Shown one piece after another: positions 12,546 to 24,021 of a DNA stretch of 64,000 nt. The notes beneath the pieces are model-generated. The model did not search any database. It had not been told where the DNA came from and saw only the letters and a program-made list of their open reading frames with translations. Both the position numbers and the translations under genes were made by a program. The stretch comes from Alloascoidea africana. Its lineage: Eukaryota; Ascomycota; Alloascoideomycetes; Alloascoideales; Alloascoideaceae. The stretch covers positions 1-64,000 of the forward strand of contig JAKTTT010000033.1 in the NCBI GenBank assembly GCA_030581615.1, written 5' to 3'. Position 1 is the first letter of the stretch. The number at the start of each line of letters is the position of its first letter.

Positions 12546-13760
12546 ATGGGGAGATCCAACCAACGCTTGACCAGAATACTCGCGTTTGCGAGCGCTCTGA
12601 TACTATTCGGCTACCTATTTTCCCGTGGCTCGACTCCTTACGTTGCGATGAAACCAGATGGCTCTAAGGTTGTTGGACAGCAAGAAACGGCCGCCGGCAA
12701 GTCCGAGTCTTCTGCTGGGAAATCTTCTGGAGCTGGAAAAATTCCAAGTGACCAGCTCATCGATATTCCAGGTGTCGATTATGTGAGAGAAAACGCCACG
12801 TTTGTCACTTTAGCCAGAAACAGTGACTTGTGGTCTATCAGCGACTCCATCAGGATTGTTGAAGACAGATTTAATAAGAAGTACCATTATGACTGGGTCT
12901 TTTTGAATGATGACCAGTTCTCTGAGGAGTTTAAGGAGGTGACTTCGAACTTGGTCAGTGGACAAACCCACTATGGACTAATCCCCAAAGACCACTGGTC
13001 TTTCCCCGATTGGATTGATAAAGAAGAAGCCGCCCGCACAAGAGAAAGAATGAAGGAGCAAAACGTTATTTATGGAGATTCGATTTCGTACCGTCACATG
13101 TGTCGGTATGAATCTGGATTCTTTTGGCGTCATCCAATCATGATGAACTATGAGTACTACTGGAGAGTTGAGCCCGATATCAAGATTTATTGCGATATCA
13201 ACTATGACCTTTTCAAGTTCATGAGAGAGAATAACAAGTCGTATGCTTTTACCATCACTTTGCCGGAGTACAAAGAGACAATTCCTACGCTATGGAGTGT
13301 CACTAAAGAGTTTATTGGCAACAACCCCGATTATCTTCCAAGTGATAACCTCATGGAATGGCTTTCTGATGATGGTGGATCTACTTACAACGGATGTCAC
13401 TTTTGGTCCAACTTTGAAATTGGTAAACTCAGTTTCTGGAGAGACAATGCCTATTCCGAGTATTTTGACTTTTTAGACCACAAGGGTGGATTCTTTTACG
13501 AACGATGGGGTGATGCGCCTGTTCACTCAATCGCAGTTGCACTATTTTTGCCTCGAGAACAGGTCCATTTCTTTGGTGATATTGGCTACTATCACGTTCC
13601 CTTCCACAACTGTCCTATCAGTAAAGAGGTTAGGTTGAAGAATCATTGTGTTTGCAAACCAGCAGATGACTTTACATGGAGACAGTACAGTTGTACCAAT
13701 AGATTTCACAACATTATGAATCTTCCAAAGCCTGATGGATGGGAACAATACAATACATAA
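12546..13760 (+). CDS. Alpha-1,2-mannosyltransferase, KRE2/KTR family (GT15)
   Basis: Golgi type II membrane enzyme that adds alpha-1,2-mannose from GDP-mannose to N- and O-linked glycans. The 404 residues begin with a short basic tail and a signal anchor (about residues 8-25), then a Ser/Lys/Gly-rich stem, then the GT15 catalytic domain from about residue 75. Family motifs include FVTLARNSDLW, YDWVFLNDDQFSEEF, CRYESGFFWRHP, YYWRVEPDIKIYCDINYD and YNGCHFWSNFEIG. In the last motif Glu291 lines up with the catalytic glutamate of Kre2. GDAPVHSIAVALFL and the conserved Cys residues are also present. No intron. It could be the ortholog of KTR1, KTR3 or KRE2; paralogs are too similar to decide by eye. 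Confidence 0.93.
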   Translation: MGRSNQRLTRILAFASALILFGYLFSRGSTPYVAMKPDGSKVVGQQETAAGKSESSAGKSSGAGKIPSDQLIDIPGVDYVRENATFVTLARNSDLWSISDSIRIVEDRFNKKYHYDWVFLNDDQFSEEFKEVTSNLVSGQTHYGLIPKDHWSFPDWIDKEEAARTRERMKEQNVIYGDSISYRHMCRYESGFFWRHPIMMNYEYYWRVEPDIKIYCDINYDLFKFMRENNKSYAFTITLPEYKETIPTLWSVTKEFIGNNPDYLPSDNLMEWLSDDGGSTYNGCHFWSNFEIGKLSFWRDNAYSEYFDFLDHKGGFFYERWGDAPVHSIAVALFLPREQVHFFGDIGYYHVPFHNCPISKEVRLKNHCVCKPADDFTWRQYSCTNRFHNIMNLPKPDGWEQYNT

Positions 13761-16020
13761 TTAATATGGGTTGCCCTTGTATCTTTTCTATTATGTGTTA
13801 AGTGATAAAAAAAGAAATTGAAGGTGAATACTTTTGTAACTACGTGATAACTATTAAACTCTACCGTCTATTCATCGTTTTATCTACAGGATTGTGCAAC
13901 ACTATATACCCGCCATTAGAGCTATTTGTATGTTGATTATATTTGAAAGCCATGTTTTTTTTTTTGGTGATTCTGTGTTCAGAGAATGAGTAGATGTCCC
14001 TGTAACCCTTGTAGAAAATTAATACAAATTTTTTTTTCTATTTCAATATGCTCAAGGATATTCAAACCAATGGCGTTCATCTGTGCGCATGGAACTAATT
14101 ATGGAGCAGATGGGGGACAAAAAAGACTATGGAAGTTGGCGCCTTGAAGACTTTCTTTCACGATATATTGGGCACACACCTTTAACTGGTCCATTTGGCT
14201 GTGCACTCTTCCCATGTTTTACTGTAATTTTGGGGCTTAGCCTTTGATTGTTTCGTACTGGTACAAATGTACTCTCGGACTTGGTTTGGCGGAGGAGGGT
14301 ATGCTTTTCGGCACAAGTACGTGGCAAACGGGCAAGTTACATACAAATTTTTCAAGAGTGCAAAGAAATTGCTGATATTTTCGATTAGTTGGAATCTTTA
14401 TTTCAATACAGTCAGTCTTGTTGAGAAAGTCTATCTTATCTTTGTGATGTGTTCAAGTAAGATTGTCACTAAGGGCCAAAAGCCTTGATCATTTCACTTG
14501 CGTGTCTCATTCTATGTAGCAAAGAGAAGAACTGTAAGCATCATCTACCAGATGAAATCTCTATTGTCCAAAACCGAATCCTGCTAGTATAAAGTTTTTT
14601 TCTCAATCATCAGGATGTCTGTTCTTGAACACGCTGACCATGGATCTCGTATAGCATATAAAGTTTCACAGGGAATATCTGGAGTATGCTTAAAACAGAC
14701 TTTGACTTTGACCCCCAGGTATGCCCACTACTATTTAGGTGTCGAGGATGGGTCTGAAAAGGGCTCACGTTCAGATAAAGAGGAAGCGCTGTTGCCTTTC
14801 TCATGTTTCCATTTTTAGCACACTTAATAGAACTAGAAATCAAGCTCAATTATAAGCTATGGGGAGAGCAGAGTAAAGAGTAATATAGTTAAGTTAACCT
14901 TTGATACCTCCTCTTTCTCGACCGCTCAGTAGTTGGGACTCACCCCTTCCTAAGGCGAAACCATGAGACCAGAGCGTGGAGACTACAGAAGGAGATTAAA
15001 CGGGAAGCTGCTCAGTTTAGCCCCTTGCTGCTTTACTATGACAGGAGAAGGACTGAGCACTACGAGCGCTGGCCTGCTGGCTATCTGGTTTGATTAATTA
15101 ATATTTCGGAGACCAGAGATCTAATGAAGGCTGGTTCTTGAACAGTTACAGGAGACGAAATCGACGGAAGAGGCACGGTGCCTCGAAGGAGCACATCGTA
15201 ATTTGACAGATAATGTAGCTCCTGTGGCCTTTGGTCTCTGGTTTCTGGCGTTTGCCTCTGGTCTCTGCCTCTGCCGCTGCCGCTGCCTCTGGCATGCCAG
15301 CACCGACCATCTCGGTCTCCTTCGTCCTCTCCTTCGGGCTCTCCTTCAGCTGAACGAAAACAGCCCGCGAGGCCGAAAGGGCCAGCCGAAAAGGCCAGCG
15401 CGCAGGGAAAAGGCGTTGGTTGCCAGGGCGCCCTGCCCGGACCGAGACCGCGAACTGCCCGATCCGGCCGCGGCTGCGAGCTGCTCTGCCCGCCCGCGCC
15501 GCACCCGTAGCACCCGGCGCACCCGCTGGGCCCGCGGACCCGTGCCGGAGCCCCGGCGGGCTGCCAGAGGCCCCTGGTAGGCGGCCGATAGGCGTACCGC
15601 GTGGGAATGCTCTCCTCCTCCAGCATTGAGGCTTCAAGCCTGGTATTTCTAAATCGTTCCTTCTCTTCTTCCTCTTTTCCATCTTCCCGTACTACTGCGA
15701 CTTCTTCATCTTTCCACTCTTTTAAACACCTCTTACTCTTCTCATCACAGCTCAGCTCTGTATCCCTCCCACCCACTTAATATCCATTGCCCCTGTCCCT
15801 TAGATTCTATCGCACGCTCAACAGAAGCCTCGATCTCTCACGCAAACGCCTCAGTTTCATTTTGTCTCCACGCTCACCAAAGTCATTCCTTTTAACTTCA
15901 GGTGCTAGTTCCCTCTCCTTCAACCAAGTCGTTCTCTATCAAAACATCTCAAAACACTCTCTTTAATCTCGCTTATAGTGAGCCCTTTTTTATACTTCAC
16001 CAGTAACCATAATAATAATA
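13761..16020. other. long intergenic region with GC-rich island
   Basis: About 2.26 kb between KTR and the G1 cyclin. The last 250 bp before the cyclin ATG contain no ATG, so a long clean leader is possible. A strongly GC-rich island covers about 15230-15600; overlapping open frames on both strands there (up to 231 codons, minus) look like by-products of GC content, with Arg/Gly/Pro/Ala-rich translations and no family similarity. Nothing recognised at 13761-15080. Confidence 0.55.
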
Positions 16021-17784
16021 ATGCCCTCGAACCCAACGTACTCCCTGTCTCTTGGAAGACCCACACCACAGCCTCGAAAAATCGACCTCAACTTTGAGCT
16101 CAAGCAGAGGTTTCTTCACGAATCTCTGCTGGAAGAGTACGAGTTTGAGTACTTCACTCACTATGATAACCTGCTCGCTACCACAATCCCTGACCCCATG
16201 ATGATTTCACAACAACCTGAAATTAATTGGGTAATGCGGCCATACCTTCTCGATTTCATCCTCGAGTCCCACCAATCTTTCAGACTTCACGCCCCGACCC
16301 TGTTTTTGGCAATTAACATCGTTGATCGATACTGTTCCAAAAGAGTCGTTTTCAAAAAACACTACCAGCTGGTTGGCTGCACTGCTCTGTGGCTGGCGGC
16401 TAAATACGAGGACAAAAAGTCCCGCGTCCCAACTCTCAAAGAGCTCAAGATTATGTGCGGAAACATCTACGATGAGGAAATGTTTGTCCAAATGGAAGGC
16501 CATATCCTAAACACGTTGGATTGGTCCATTGGCCACCCAACTTTGGACAATTTCCTCTACTTTAAGCTCATTGAAATGGAAGAACTTGCAAGCCTTAGCG
16601 ACCTTGGTGCGCCTGACAAGCTTTCCAATAAGCGCCACAAGGACATTTTGAAGTTCCCTTTCATCTTTGAGATGATGAAGCTTCTTGGTGAATACTCTCA
16701 ATACAGCAAGTCCTTTTTGGATGTCCCACCTCTTATTCTCTCAGAAGCTATTGTCTTGTTGACCAGACTTGCTTTGATAAATGCCGTTTTCGGCATGAAC
16801 TGGAAAGGTTTCAATTCCCTTATGGCCCAAATTACTGATTCCGATAAGGAAGTCAAAGCTGTTCTTCAAGCTCTGCTTGACACAATCACTGAAGAAAAAA
16901 GCATCTCAAAATCTCTTTTGAAGAAATACAACAGAATGACAAGCTCTGGAATCTCCATCTCTTCCCTCATTCTCAAGTTTGTCAAGTTCTTGCAGACCCC
17001 CGAAGAAGAACAAGAGCTCGATCTTTTAAGAGTAACAAACCCTTCTACACTCTCTGTCAACGGGTTTTCAAGTCCAGCTTCGTCAATGTCCAGCTATTCC
17101 TGCTCCCCAGTCAAGCCCAAAGACCAAAATCCTGCCACTCCTCAGAGATCCGTTTCTTACTCTTCATCTGCTTACGGCTCATCTCCAAATCCAAGCATTC
17201 CTGGCTCTGTTAAATCACATCAGTCATACGCTTCTCCTCCTTGTACTCCAGATATCGGACCAAATGGTAAACCCTATATCAAGGGTGTCAACTCTTCCCA
17301 AGCCTCTGGTTTAAACCACATGTCTATGAGAAATGGAAGCACATGCTCAACCTCAAGCAATATCAGCTCTTCAGCAACCTCAATTTTGTCATCTGTCTCC
17401 AATGCTTCCACCAATTCAAGCATTTACGAGGATGATGATTACTATGTAAACGCCAAAGTCCCCACATCTTACTACTATCCAGCTGATGAGAACCTTCACA
17501 GGTCGAAGCATGCAAATCATGTATCAACTGCTTCAACTTGTACTGCTGTGGAGTTCCCAACATCAACCACCTCGAAGAGCAATGGAAATGCCGGTTCTCA
17601 TGGAGAAACTGTATCTGGCGGTGTTCCTACCAAATATCGCTCTTCGACAATCACGTCAAAAAACCAACCTGCCGCCGTGTCTATTGTAAACACCAACAGC
17701 GAGACCGATTCTGTTATGAAGGATTCTAACTCATGCAATGTTTACTTTGGTTACGATAAGGTTGTTGGTAGCATGGTGGAGTGA
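16021..17784 (+). CDS. G1/S cyclin (CLN family)
   Basis: Activator of the Cdc28/Cdk1 kinase at the G1-S transition. The 587-residue protein has an N-terminal cyclin box at about residues 65-200 with the core LFLAINIVDRYCSKRVV, TALWLAAKYEDKKSRVPTL and MEGHILNTLDWSIGHPTLDNF. A second helical half follows to about residue 330. The C-terminal 240 residues are rich in Ser, Thr, Pro and Asn and hold many S/T-P sites, like the PEST-type degradation tails of G1 cyclins. It resembles Cln1/Cln2-type and filamentous G1 cyclins more than B-type cyclins. No intron seen. The long ATG-free leader upstream is notable because G1 cyclin dosage is often set by translation. Confidence 0.88.
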   Translation: MPSNPTYSLSLGRPTPQPRKIDLNFELKQRFLHESLLEEYEFEYFTHYDNLLATTIPDPMMISQQPEINWVMRPYLLDFILESHQSFRLHAPTLFLAINIVDRYCSKRVVFKKHYQLVGCTALWLAAKYEDKKSRVPTLKELKIMCGNIYDEEMFVQMEGHILNTLDWSIGHPTLDNFLYFKLIEMEELASLSDLGAPDKLSNKRHKDILKFPFIFEMMKLLGEYSQYSKSFLDVPPLILSEAIVLLTRLALINAVFGMNWKGFNSLMAQITDSDKEVKAVLQALLDTITEEKSISKSLLKKYNRMTSSGISISSLILKFVKFLQTPEEEQELDLLRVTNPSTLSVNGFSSPASSMSSYSCSPVKPKDQNPATPQRSVSYSSSAYGSSPNPSIPGSVKSHQSYASPPCTPDIGPNGKPYIKGVNSSQASGLNHMSMRNGSTCSTSSNISSSATSILSSVSNASTNSSIYEDDDYYVNAKVPTSYYYPADENLHRSKHANHVSTASTCTAVEFPTSTTSKSNGNAGSHGETVSGGVPTKYRSSTITSKNQPAAVSIVNTNSETDSVMKDSNSCNVYFGYDKVVGSMVE

Positions 17785-19461
17785 AATGTTTGTATCTGCC
17801 ATCTTTATCTTTACGTCTTTTCTTTTTTCCTGGACTCGAGCTTGACATTCAAGTTCCTGTGTTTGCATATATATTTTTTTTGTCGTCTGCTTTATGCACT
17901 TGATTACTTTTTAATCTCAAATCTATGAGACCTTTTTCTTTGAAAAAAAAAATCCCAGTACATTATTACTGTATATCCTCTGCTTTATGATGATATTGAT
18001 TGAGCATTTGCACAATCCGTCTAACCTTTTGATGTGACGTTTTCAGATGCGGACATCCCACTCGGTGTTACCTGATGTGATTTCTCTGCTTTTTTTTTTT
18101 TTTCCTTTCTAATTTTTGCCTCTGGTTGGCTCTGCTCTAACTCCTCTTCTCCATATGCACTTTATCTCTGATATATGTGTATTGGAGTAATCGCATCCTT
18201 GTGGCCCACTGCTGATGGGCTTTACATCAAGATGAAGAAGGACTCTAAAGAAAGTGCATTTGCACGCTCTCCTTTCTTTTTTGCAACTGTATTGCGTTAA
18301 CTCCTTCCTGAAAGAGAAAGGACCAAAAAGAACAAGCAAAATGAGGGAACAAAAAAACAACAAAAGGGCTATTTGAAAATGTCATGGTTATTGGGTCTTT
18401 GTGAAAGATTGATTTTGCTTTTGCAAACCGTATCCATACTGTTGGATATATCAGTAATCGGCTGTATTTTTCAATCCCCCTTTTTTTATTTTATTTTTTT
18501 TCGCTCTGATTTGCTAATTCCTTTTTATATTTTTTTTAAAATTTTTATTTTTTTTATTCATCTACTTTTTTGCTTCCTTTGCACATTCATTTTTCTTGTC
18601 TCGAACTATTTCCCCCCCTATCGCATGTGTGCGTTTTTGTGGAAGACTAATATGTTTAGTACTATCGATCATTTTTTGTTATGTCAAGTTTTGATTAAAA
18701 AGAAAATATAAATCCTTGTGGGAAAAATATCTTAAAAAAACTTTTGTATTGACTTATATTTAGCCTCTTATATAGTATGAAAGGAAAGAGAATTAAACCG
18801 ATCTATATTCTATCTGAGTTAACGGTTTCAAAGTGTATGTAGGATAGGAACACTCGAATCTTGGAGATCTTATAATATGATACGAGAAAAGAAAAAGCAC
18901 ATACACACAAAATTAAATTCAAAAGCGAGTCGTGATGACCAGATTCAAAACCAAACAAAAAACCAAAAATCTTTGTCAGCGCTCAGCAACAAGTGTTTTC
19001 CCAAACTGCAGGAAGCATCATAGAATGTGGGGCTGTACTGAAGCATTACAAAGTTTCGTTTCTCTAAAATACCACACTAGTCATTGAAAGTGTGATACTA
19101 ATTGGGTTTTACAAAATAAAGAAAAAAAAAATCGTACAGAAAAGTTCCTTGAACACATCCACATTTACATTTTGCATCATGTTCTACATAGTTAAAGGCT
19201 CTTGGAGAAGGAGGGAGGTTCGAATATAGAACTGCGTAAATTGAGTACTGGTCCTTTATCTTCCACATACACCTACAACACTGTGTAATCATCTTCTGAC
19301 TCTACACAAGGCATCGATTACAAGCAAGCTAGAGATCTATAATTGGTATTTCTAGCTTTTGTCTCAAGAATAGTGCAACCCAATAGAACACGCAAAACAC
19401 ACGGGCAAAGGTTGTATCGTTTTAAACTTTCTGAAATAGTCAAGGACAGAAACAAAAGGAG
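17785..19461. other. intergenic, T-rich, no gene seen
   Basis: About 1.7 kb between two plus-strand genes, dominated by poly-T/poly-A tracts (for example around 18480-18560). A 112-codon plus frame at 18373-18711 is Phe/Ile-rich low complexity and is not credible. It should contain the cyclin 3' end and the HFI1 promoter. Confidence 0.6.
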
Positions 19462-21165
19462 ATGGCCCCGATAGTATCGAGTCCAGCCTCGGTGGAAGTG
19501 GATCAAGAAGGAACACCAGAAAATACACCACTGGCCTCTACTCCACTTAAGCAAGTGGTAAACCAGGATGATGTAGATTCTGCGGAGACAAATGGGTTTC
19601 ACCATGGAGAAGAAAACGCAGGTGCAACTTCCACCACAAGTACAGTCATCAATGGCGTTAAGAAAGAAAAAACACCCACGATCAAAAAATCAGTTTCAGA
19701 AGCTTCAAATGGCTCGAATACAAGAGTTGGAACACCCACAATCACAGCTCCTTCTCAGGCTCTTACTTTGAATAACGGAAGAGAAGGAAGCACGCCTACA
19801 CCTGGCAGTAATGGAATGGTACAAGGGTCCAAAGCCACTGCGAATCTCCCGCTGTTATCCAAATCTGGTCGAATTTCCAGTGGTCGAAGAATAGACATTG
19901 AAAAGCTGATGACTGATTTTCAAAAAATTCTGGGCAAAAAATGGGATAGATATCGGAAAGTAATCTCATATTTCTTGCTCGGGAAGTTGACGCGACGTGA
20001 GTTACAAAAAGAGCTGGATCAACTTCTTTCCAAAAATACTATTCGAATGCATAACCAGCTATTGCTGGCAAATTTAGCAAATGCTCTACGTGATGCTCCA
20101 AAATCTGCTTTAACTGGCTCAGGATCCTCTTTCTCCTTTAATAGTGGTACAAAGGGCAAGTCCCAAAGTACAATGAAGAGCTCTTCACAATACGAACGGC
20201 TGAAGAAAGATATCATGGGTCTGACTGTGAAAGAGCGCAAGAGGATAAAAGCAATAACAAGAGATTCCGGTAAGAAAGGACTTATAACCTCATCTCTGAC
20301 GCTTACTCGCCAGGCAATGTTACCAAAAGTACCAATAGTGTCGGATAAAGAAAAACATATTCAACAGCAAAACCTTGGTAACACAATTACATGGTCCCAG
20401 GACATTATCCATGGGTTTCAAACTCCACTTGCAAGTGAGAGCTATGAACTGCCAGATACAGACATTCTCGGTGCCCGAATGCTTGGGATATCAAGAGAGC
20501 ATGGACTTATTGGAGGTTTGGGGAAAAATGCACAAGAGGTTATGCTTGTTGGACTTGAGACACATTTAAGAAATCTGATCCAACAAACGCTCGACATTGT
20601 GCGGGCCAAAAACTCCGGATATGGTACGAACTCGAGCTATCTTGGGCCTGGGGTAGACAGCTCAGTTGTCGGAGTGGGGCTTTGTCTTGGGAACAATGTC
20701 AAGAACAATGAATCTGGAGATAATTCAAATAACACAGGGACAGCAGCAAGTGGGAGTGGACAACAAAAGAAGAAAAACATTGGAAAGAGGAAACAGACAT
20801 TACTGATAACAGCAGAGGATTTTTCAAACTTTTTAACCCTCTGTCCAAACGCAGTTGTGGAAGATAATGGGATGATGTACAATCTAATGGGGACGGTACT
20901 AAAAGATGACGATCAAGCAGATGATTATACTACCGAGCTGGGCCATATGTTGAAAGACGAGACGATTTTGGATTCAAATAATACTAATAATAATAATAAT
21001 AATAAGACAGACATAGAGGCGAAACAACAACCACAAGCAGAAACGAATATGATGGATCTCGATGACAACGACTTGAACTCCCCTTTTGCAAACTCTCAAA
21101 ATCCAGGTTTGGCCACGAGTGAAGAGCTATCATCGGTTCTCTTCGAGGTTCTACAGTCATTCTGA
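19462..21165 (+). CDS. HFI1: SAGA complex subunit Hfi1/Ada1
   Basis: Structural subunit of the SAGA histone acetyltransferase coactivator. It carries a histone-fold-like region that pairs with a partner subunit in the core. The 567-residue protein begins with a Ser/Thr-rich disordered stretch. The Ada1 domain then starts near residue 143 with RIDIEKLMTDFQKILGKKWD, followed by KVISYFLLGKLTRRELQKEL and HNQLLLANLANALRDAP, all characteristic of Hfi1/Ada1. Further on, LPDTDILGARM, EHGLIGGLGKNAQEVMLVGL and LRNLIQQTLDIVR match the conserved centre, and LITAEDFSNFLTLCPNAVVED matches the C-terminal region. An (AAT)n run near 20982-21003 encodes an Asn tract. Slightly longer than yeast Hfi1 (488) because of low-complexity inserts. 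Confidence 0.92.
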   Translation: MAPIVSSPASVEVDQEGTPENTPLASTPLKQVVNQDDVDSAETNGFHHGEENAGATSTTSTVINGVKKEKTPTIKKSVSEASNGSNTRVGTPTITAPSQALTLNNGREGSTPTPGSNGMVQGSKATANLPLLSKSGRISSGRRIDIEKLMTDFQKILGKKWDRYRKVISYFLLGKLTRRELQKELDQLLSKNTIRMHNQLLLANLANALRDAPKSALTGSGSSFSFNSGTKGKSQSTMKSSSQYERLKKDIMGLTVKERKRIKAITRDSGKKGLITSSLTLTRQAMLPKVPIVSDKEKHIQQQNLGNTITWSQDIIHGFQTPLASESYELPDTDILGARMLGISREHGLIGGLGKNAQEVMLVGLETHLRNLIQQTLDIVRAKNSGYGTNSSYLGPGVDSSVVGVGLCLGNNVKNNESGDNSNNTGTAASGSGQQKKKNIGKRKQTLLITAEDFSNFLTLCPNAVVEDNGMMYNLMGTVLKDDDQADDYTTELGHMLKDETILDSNNTNNNNNNKTDIEAKQQPQAETNMMDLDDNDLNSPFANSQNPGLATSEELSSVLFEVLQSF

Positions 21166-21612
21166 TGTTTTTTTTTAATAGCTTTTCTATTTCCTATCTT
21201 CATTCTTTGGAGAGACTTTGTCAAGTTGATTCGAGCCCCATCACGAAAAAAAAAAGTCTTAAGGAGTATCTGAAAGCAATCATTTTCTTTTCCCGTTCCT
21301 CTTTCCCGTTGTTTTACTTTGTCACTTGTTATATTGGCTTAAAAATAATGTATGTACTCTTATTACCCCATTATGTTATGGTTTGCTCTCCTGTTGACCT
21401 CCTTTTGGACTATATTTTTTTGTTGACCAGTGTTAGAGATTGGATACTTTAGTTCATGTATTTGAAAAGCAAAAGATCAAAAGAAAAAAGTGTCTGCTAC
21501 AAGTACAAGTGCTATGCATTAAGGCTGTCCCTTTATATACCATATATTTACGTATAATCAAATTGCACAATTACCGTTAACAAAGTTTCAAAATCAAAAC
21601 TGTTAATAAAGC
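21166..21612. other. convergent intergenic spacer
   Basis: T-rich spacer between the converging HFI1 and kinesin-like genes; no gene seen. Confidence 0.6.
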
Positions 21613-24021
21613 TTAGGTTTGCCTCCTAAATTGCCTTGTTCTTTTCGAAGATGCTATTTTTTGGTTGTTGATCTAATAAAAAAAAAGGTTAGAATTGTTG
21701 ATGGAAACATGACGAAACAACTATCTTACTTTTGATCCAACAGATAGCCATTGCAGGATTTCATTTAATCTATTTGCTTCCATCTTCACATTTATCCAGG
21801 TTAAGCACTTGGTAGTTGCATATAGATGGCTCAAGAGAAGCTAAAGATGGTTAGTACCTGACATTGCTTGGCAACAACAAACTTTATTACTTACATTTAT
21901 CGTAGAGGTTGTTTCGGCAACAGGAGAGATCACAGGTTCAAACTGTTGAACAGCCATTTGCTTGCAGTCTAGGAGATAAACGGTAGAGTCGAAGGTACAT
22001 CCTCGTTCAACATTTATCCCTCTTATTTTCATACTGAACAACAGGTTTTGATAGTCATGCTGCACACCTTTCAAGCCGCTAAGAAAAGCCTGTCCATCCC
22101 TCAACTGGGAACCGAATATCTTCAGCATGCCATTCTGAATGCTCATAGAAGAAGGAGATTCATTGATCAAATCAATGATTGTATTTCCATCATCATTTAT
22201 CCCGTTTAACTGATACTCAAACTCAAACTCCCATCGCTTTTTCACGTGTAGTGCTTCCGCGGTTGTTGAAAGTCTCGAAATAATCTTGTCAACCATTCTT
22301 ATGAAAAACTCTTGAGACTCATTAGTATTCAAATGGCCCGCATTCACTATGCAAACGGAGTATCCGTCTAATGCATCATCTAATAAATAACCCATTTCTT
22401 CAAAATTATCTTCCAAACTGGTTGCACTTGTGGAAAAAACATTGTCAAAGTCAAACTCTTCTGAACCGTTTACAACCAGTACAGGTCTCTCCACCGTTGT
22501 GGTAGCATCATCTCTAAAAGGAACAGTTGAGTTTCGAATATCAACGGGTAATGAAAGACCGCCCAGAGCTGGTAAAACATTTATAAAACATCGTTTGTTC
22601 CCCCTTAGCTCCATGATCGTGTTTGATAATTTCCTCCTCAAGTTTTTCTCTTTCTGGACCTTTCCATCAATTAGGTTGAAATTCTCCGTCACCATTTTAA
22701 CATCAGCATCCAACAGCGCAATGCTATCATCTCTATCACGTATCTCACTAGTCAAGGAATCCAATCTTTGACCAAGAGTCACAGAATCTCCTCGGATCTT
22801 TGAGAACAAGTTTTCTTTCTCCTGGATCAAATAACTCATATCAGTACCAGCCTTTTTATCTGCAGCCAGTTTTCTCTTTTGATGATCCAGATTGTTAACC
22901 GCCGTCTCTAAAATCTTGCTCTTCTCTTCTAGGCCGTTTTGTACATTTTTTAAAAGTAGCTCTTGTTCAGTTTTATACGTCTCTAACTTCTCTCCCAAGA
23001 CTTTTCGATTCTGCAGGGCAAACGCTTCATTGCGTAGCTGTGTTTCCTGTAGTTTGTGTTGTAAGCTGTCGATCTGCTCGTTTAATGCGTTTTGTTCGGT
23101 TTTGAAGGCAACTATTTCAGGGTTTTCATAAGAATCGCTACCTTCCCACTGCTCTACAAGAGATTCCAGTTCCTGTTTTTGTCTGTTCTCAAAATTGTCA
23201 TAGTCTTTATTAAGTGACCACTCCTTCTCTTGATATTTTAAGTCGTGACCTCGCTTGATCGAATCTTGCTTCTTCTCTGTTGTTCTTTGCAGCTGATCCA
23301 AATGTGCCTTTGATTCCGCTATACTGTTTTCAAGATCATAGATCTCAGCCTGGAGTTTTCTATTGGAGTTGTAGAAACGATCTCTATCCTGTTGTAATGT
23401 GGACAACTGATTCTCCAAAGTCGTGATCGCCTCCTGTCCACTCTTTGTCTTGGTCCTCATTTGTTCAACAAGATCCTGGCTGCTTTTCTCTGCTTTTGCT
23501 AGTCTCGCCTCAATCGAGCTTATACTTTCAGCACTGGGCTTGTTGCCCATTTGTGACCTGTCACCATGGTGCCCGTTTTGGTTCAGAATAGGCCGGGTAT
23601 TGCTCTTGCGCCGTATTCCAGCACCAACATTGCGATAGTTTATGGGAGAAATGGGCGGTGGCCCCGTATCCTTAACTAGACTCTGATTGATTGCTCTTGG
23701 AGGAGTTGCCTGCTTTGAGTAACGAATGGTTCGTGTCCCCACTGGAGACGGGATTGAGCTCATCGCGTTGCGCACTATATTTCTCATGGGCTTTCTTTGC
23801 GGAGTTGTATTGATTTCACCCGTGTGGCATGGATATCCATTGCTGCCTGTCGAGCTTGTGCTGGTAAAACTGGTATTTGTAGTTTCCTTGGCCGTCATAG
23901 GCTTTGGCAGTCGACTTGAGGCTTTTGGTACTGGTATTTTCGAAACGGGAAGGCGAGACAACCCGGCCGGTTGTCTGTCCAAAAAGCGAGTGGAAGCACG
24001 GGAATCATTATTGAAGTTCAT
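21613..24021 (-). CDS. Kinesin-14-like protein with degenerate motor (Vik1/Cik1 type)
   Basis: Likely non-catalytic partner of the Kar3 kinesin. Minus-strand exons: 21895-24021, 21730-21840, 21613-21672, giving 765 residues. The introns are 54 and 57 nt, with branch sites TACTAAC and TTCTAAC. I start at ATG 24021 (MNFNNDSRAS); an in-frame ATG at 24186 would add 55 unlikely residues. A basic Ser/Pro-rich N-terminus is followed by a long coiled coil (about 190-520), then LRRKLSNTIMELRGNKRCF, which matches the kinesin-14 neck. A motor-like fold follows, but DGYSVCIVNAGHLNTNES replaces the P-loop GQTGSGKT and the switch motifs SSRSH and DLAGSE are absent. The spliced C-terminus, LSVGSKINNQKIASSKRTRQ, resembles the kinesin end ASKVNNTKIG. 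Alternative: a diverged Kar3 itself, but without a P-loop it could not hydrolyse ATP. Confidence 0.82.

Noticed and set aside
15081-15776. 231-codon minus-strand frame in the GC-rich island upstream of the cyclin
   Set aside because: Several frames on both strands are open at once, translations are Arg/Gly/Pro-rich, no family similarity; open only because GC-rich DNA has few stops.
18373-18711. 112-codon plus frame after the cyclin gene
   Set aside because: Phe/Ile/Leu-rich translation of poly-T tracts in an intergenic region.
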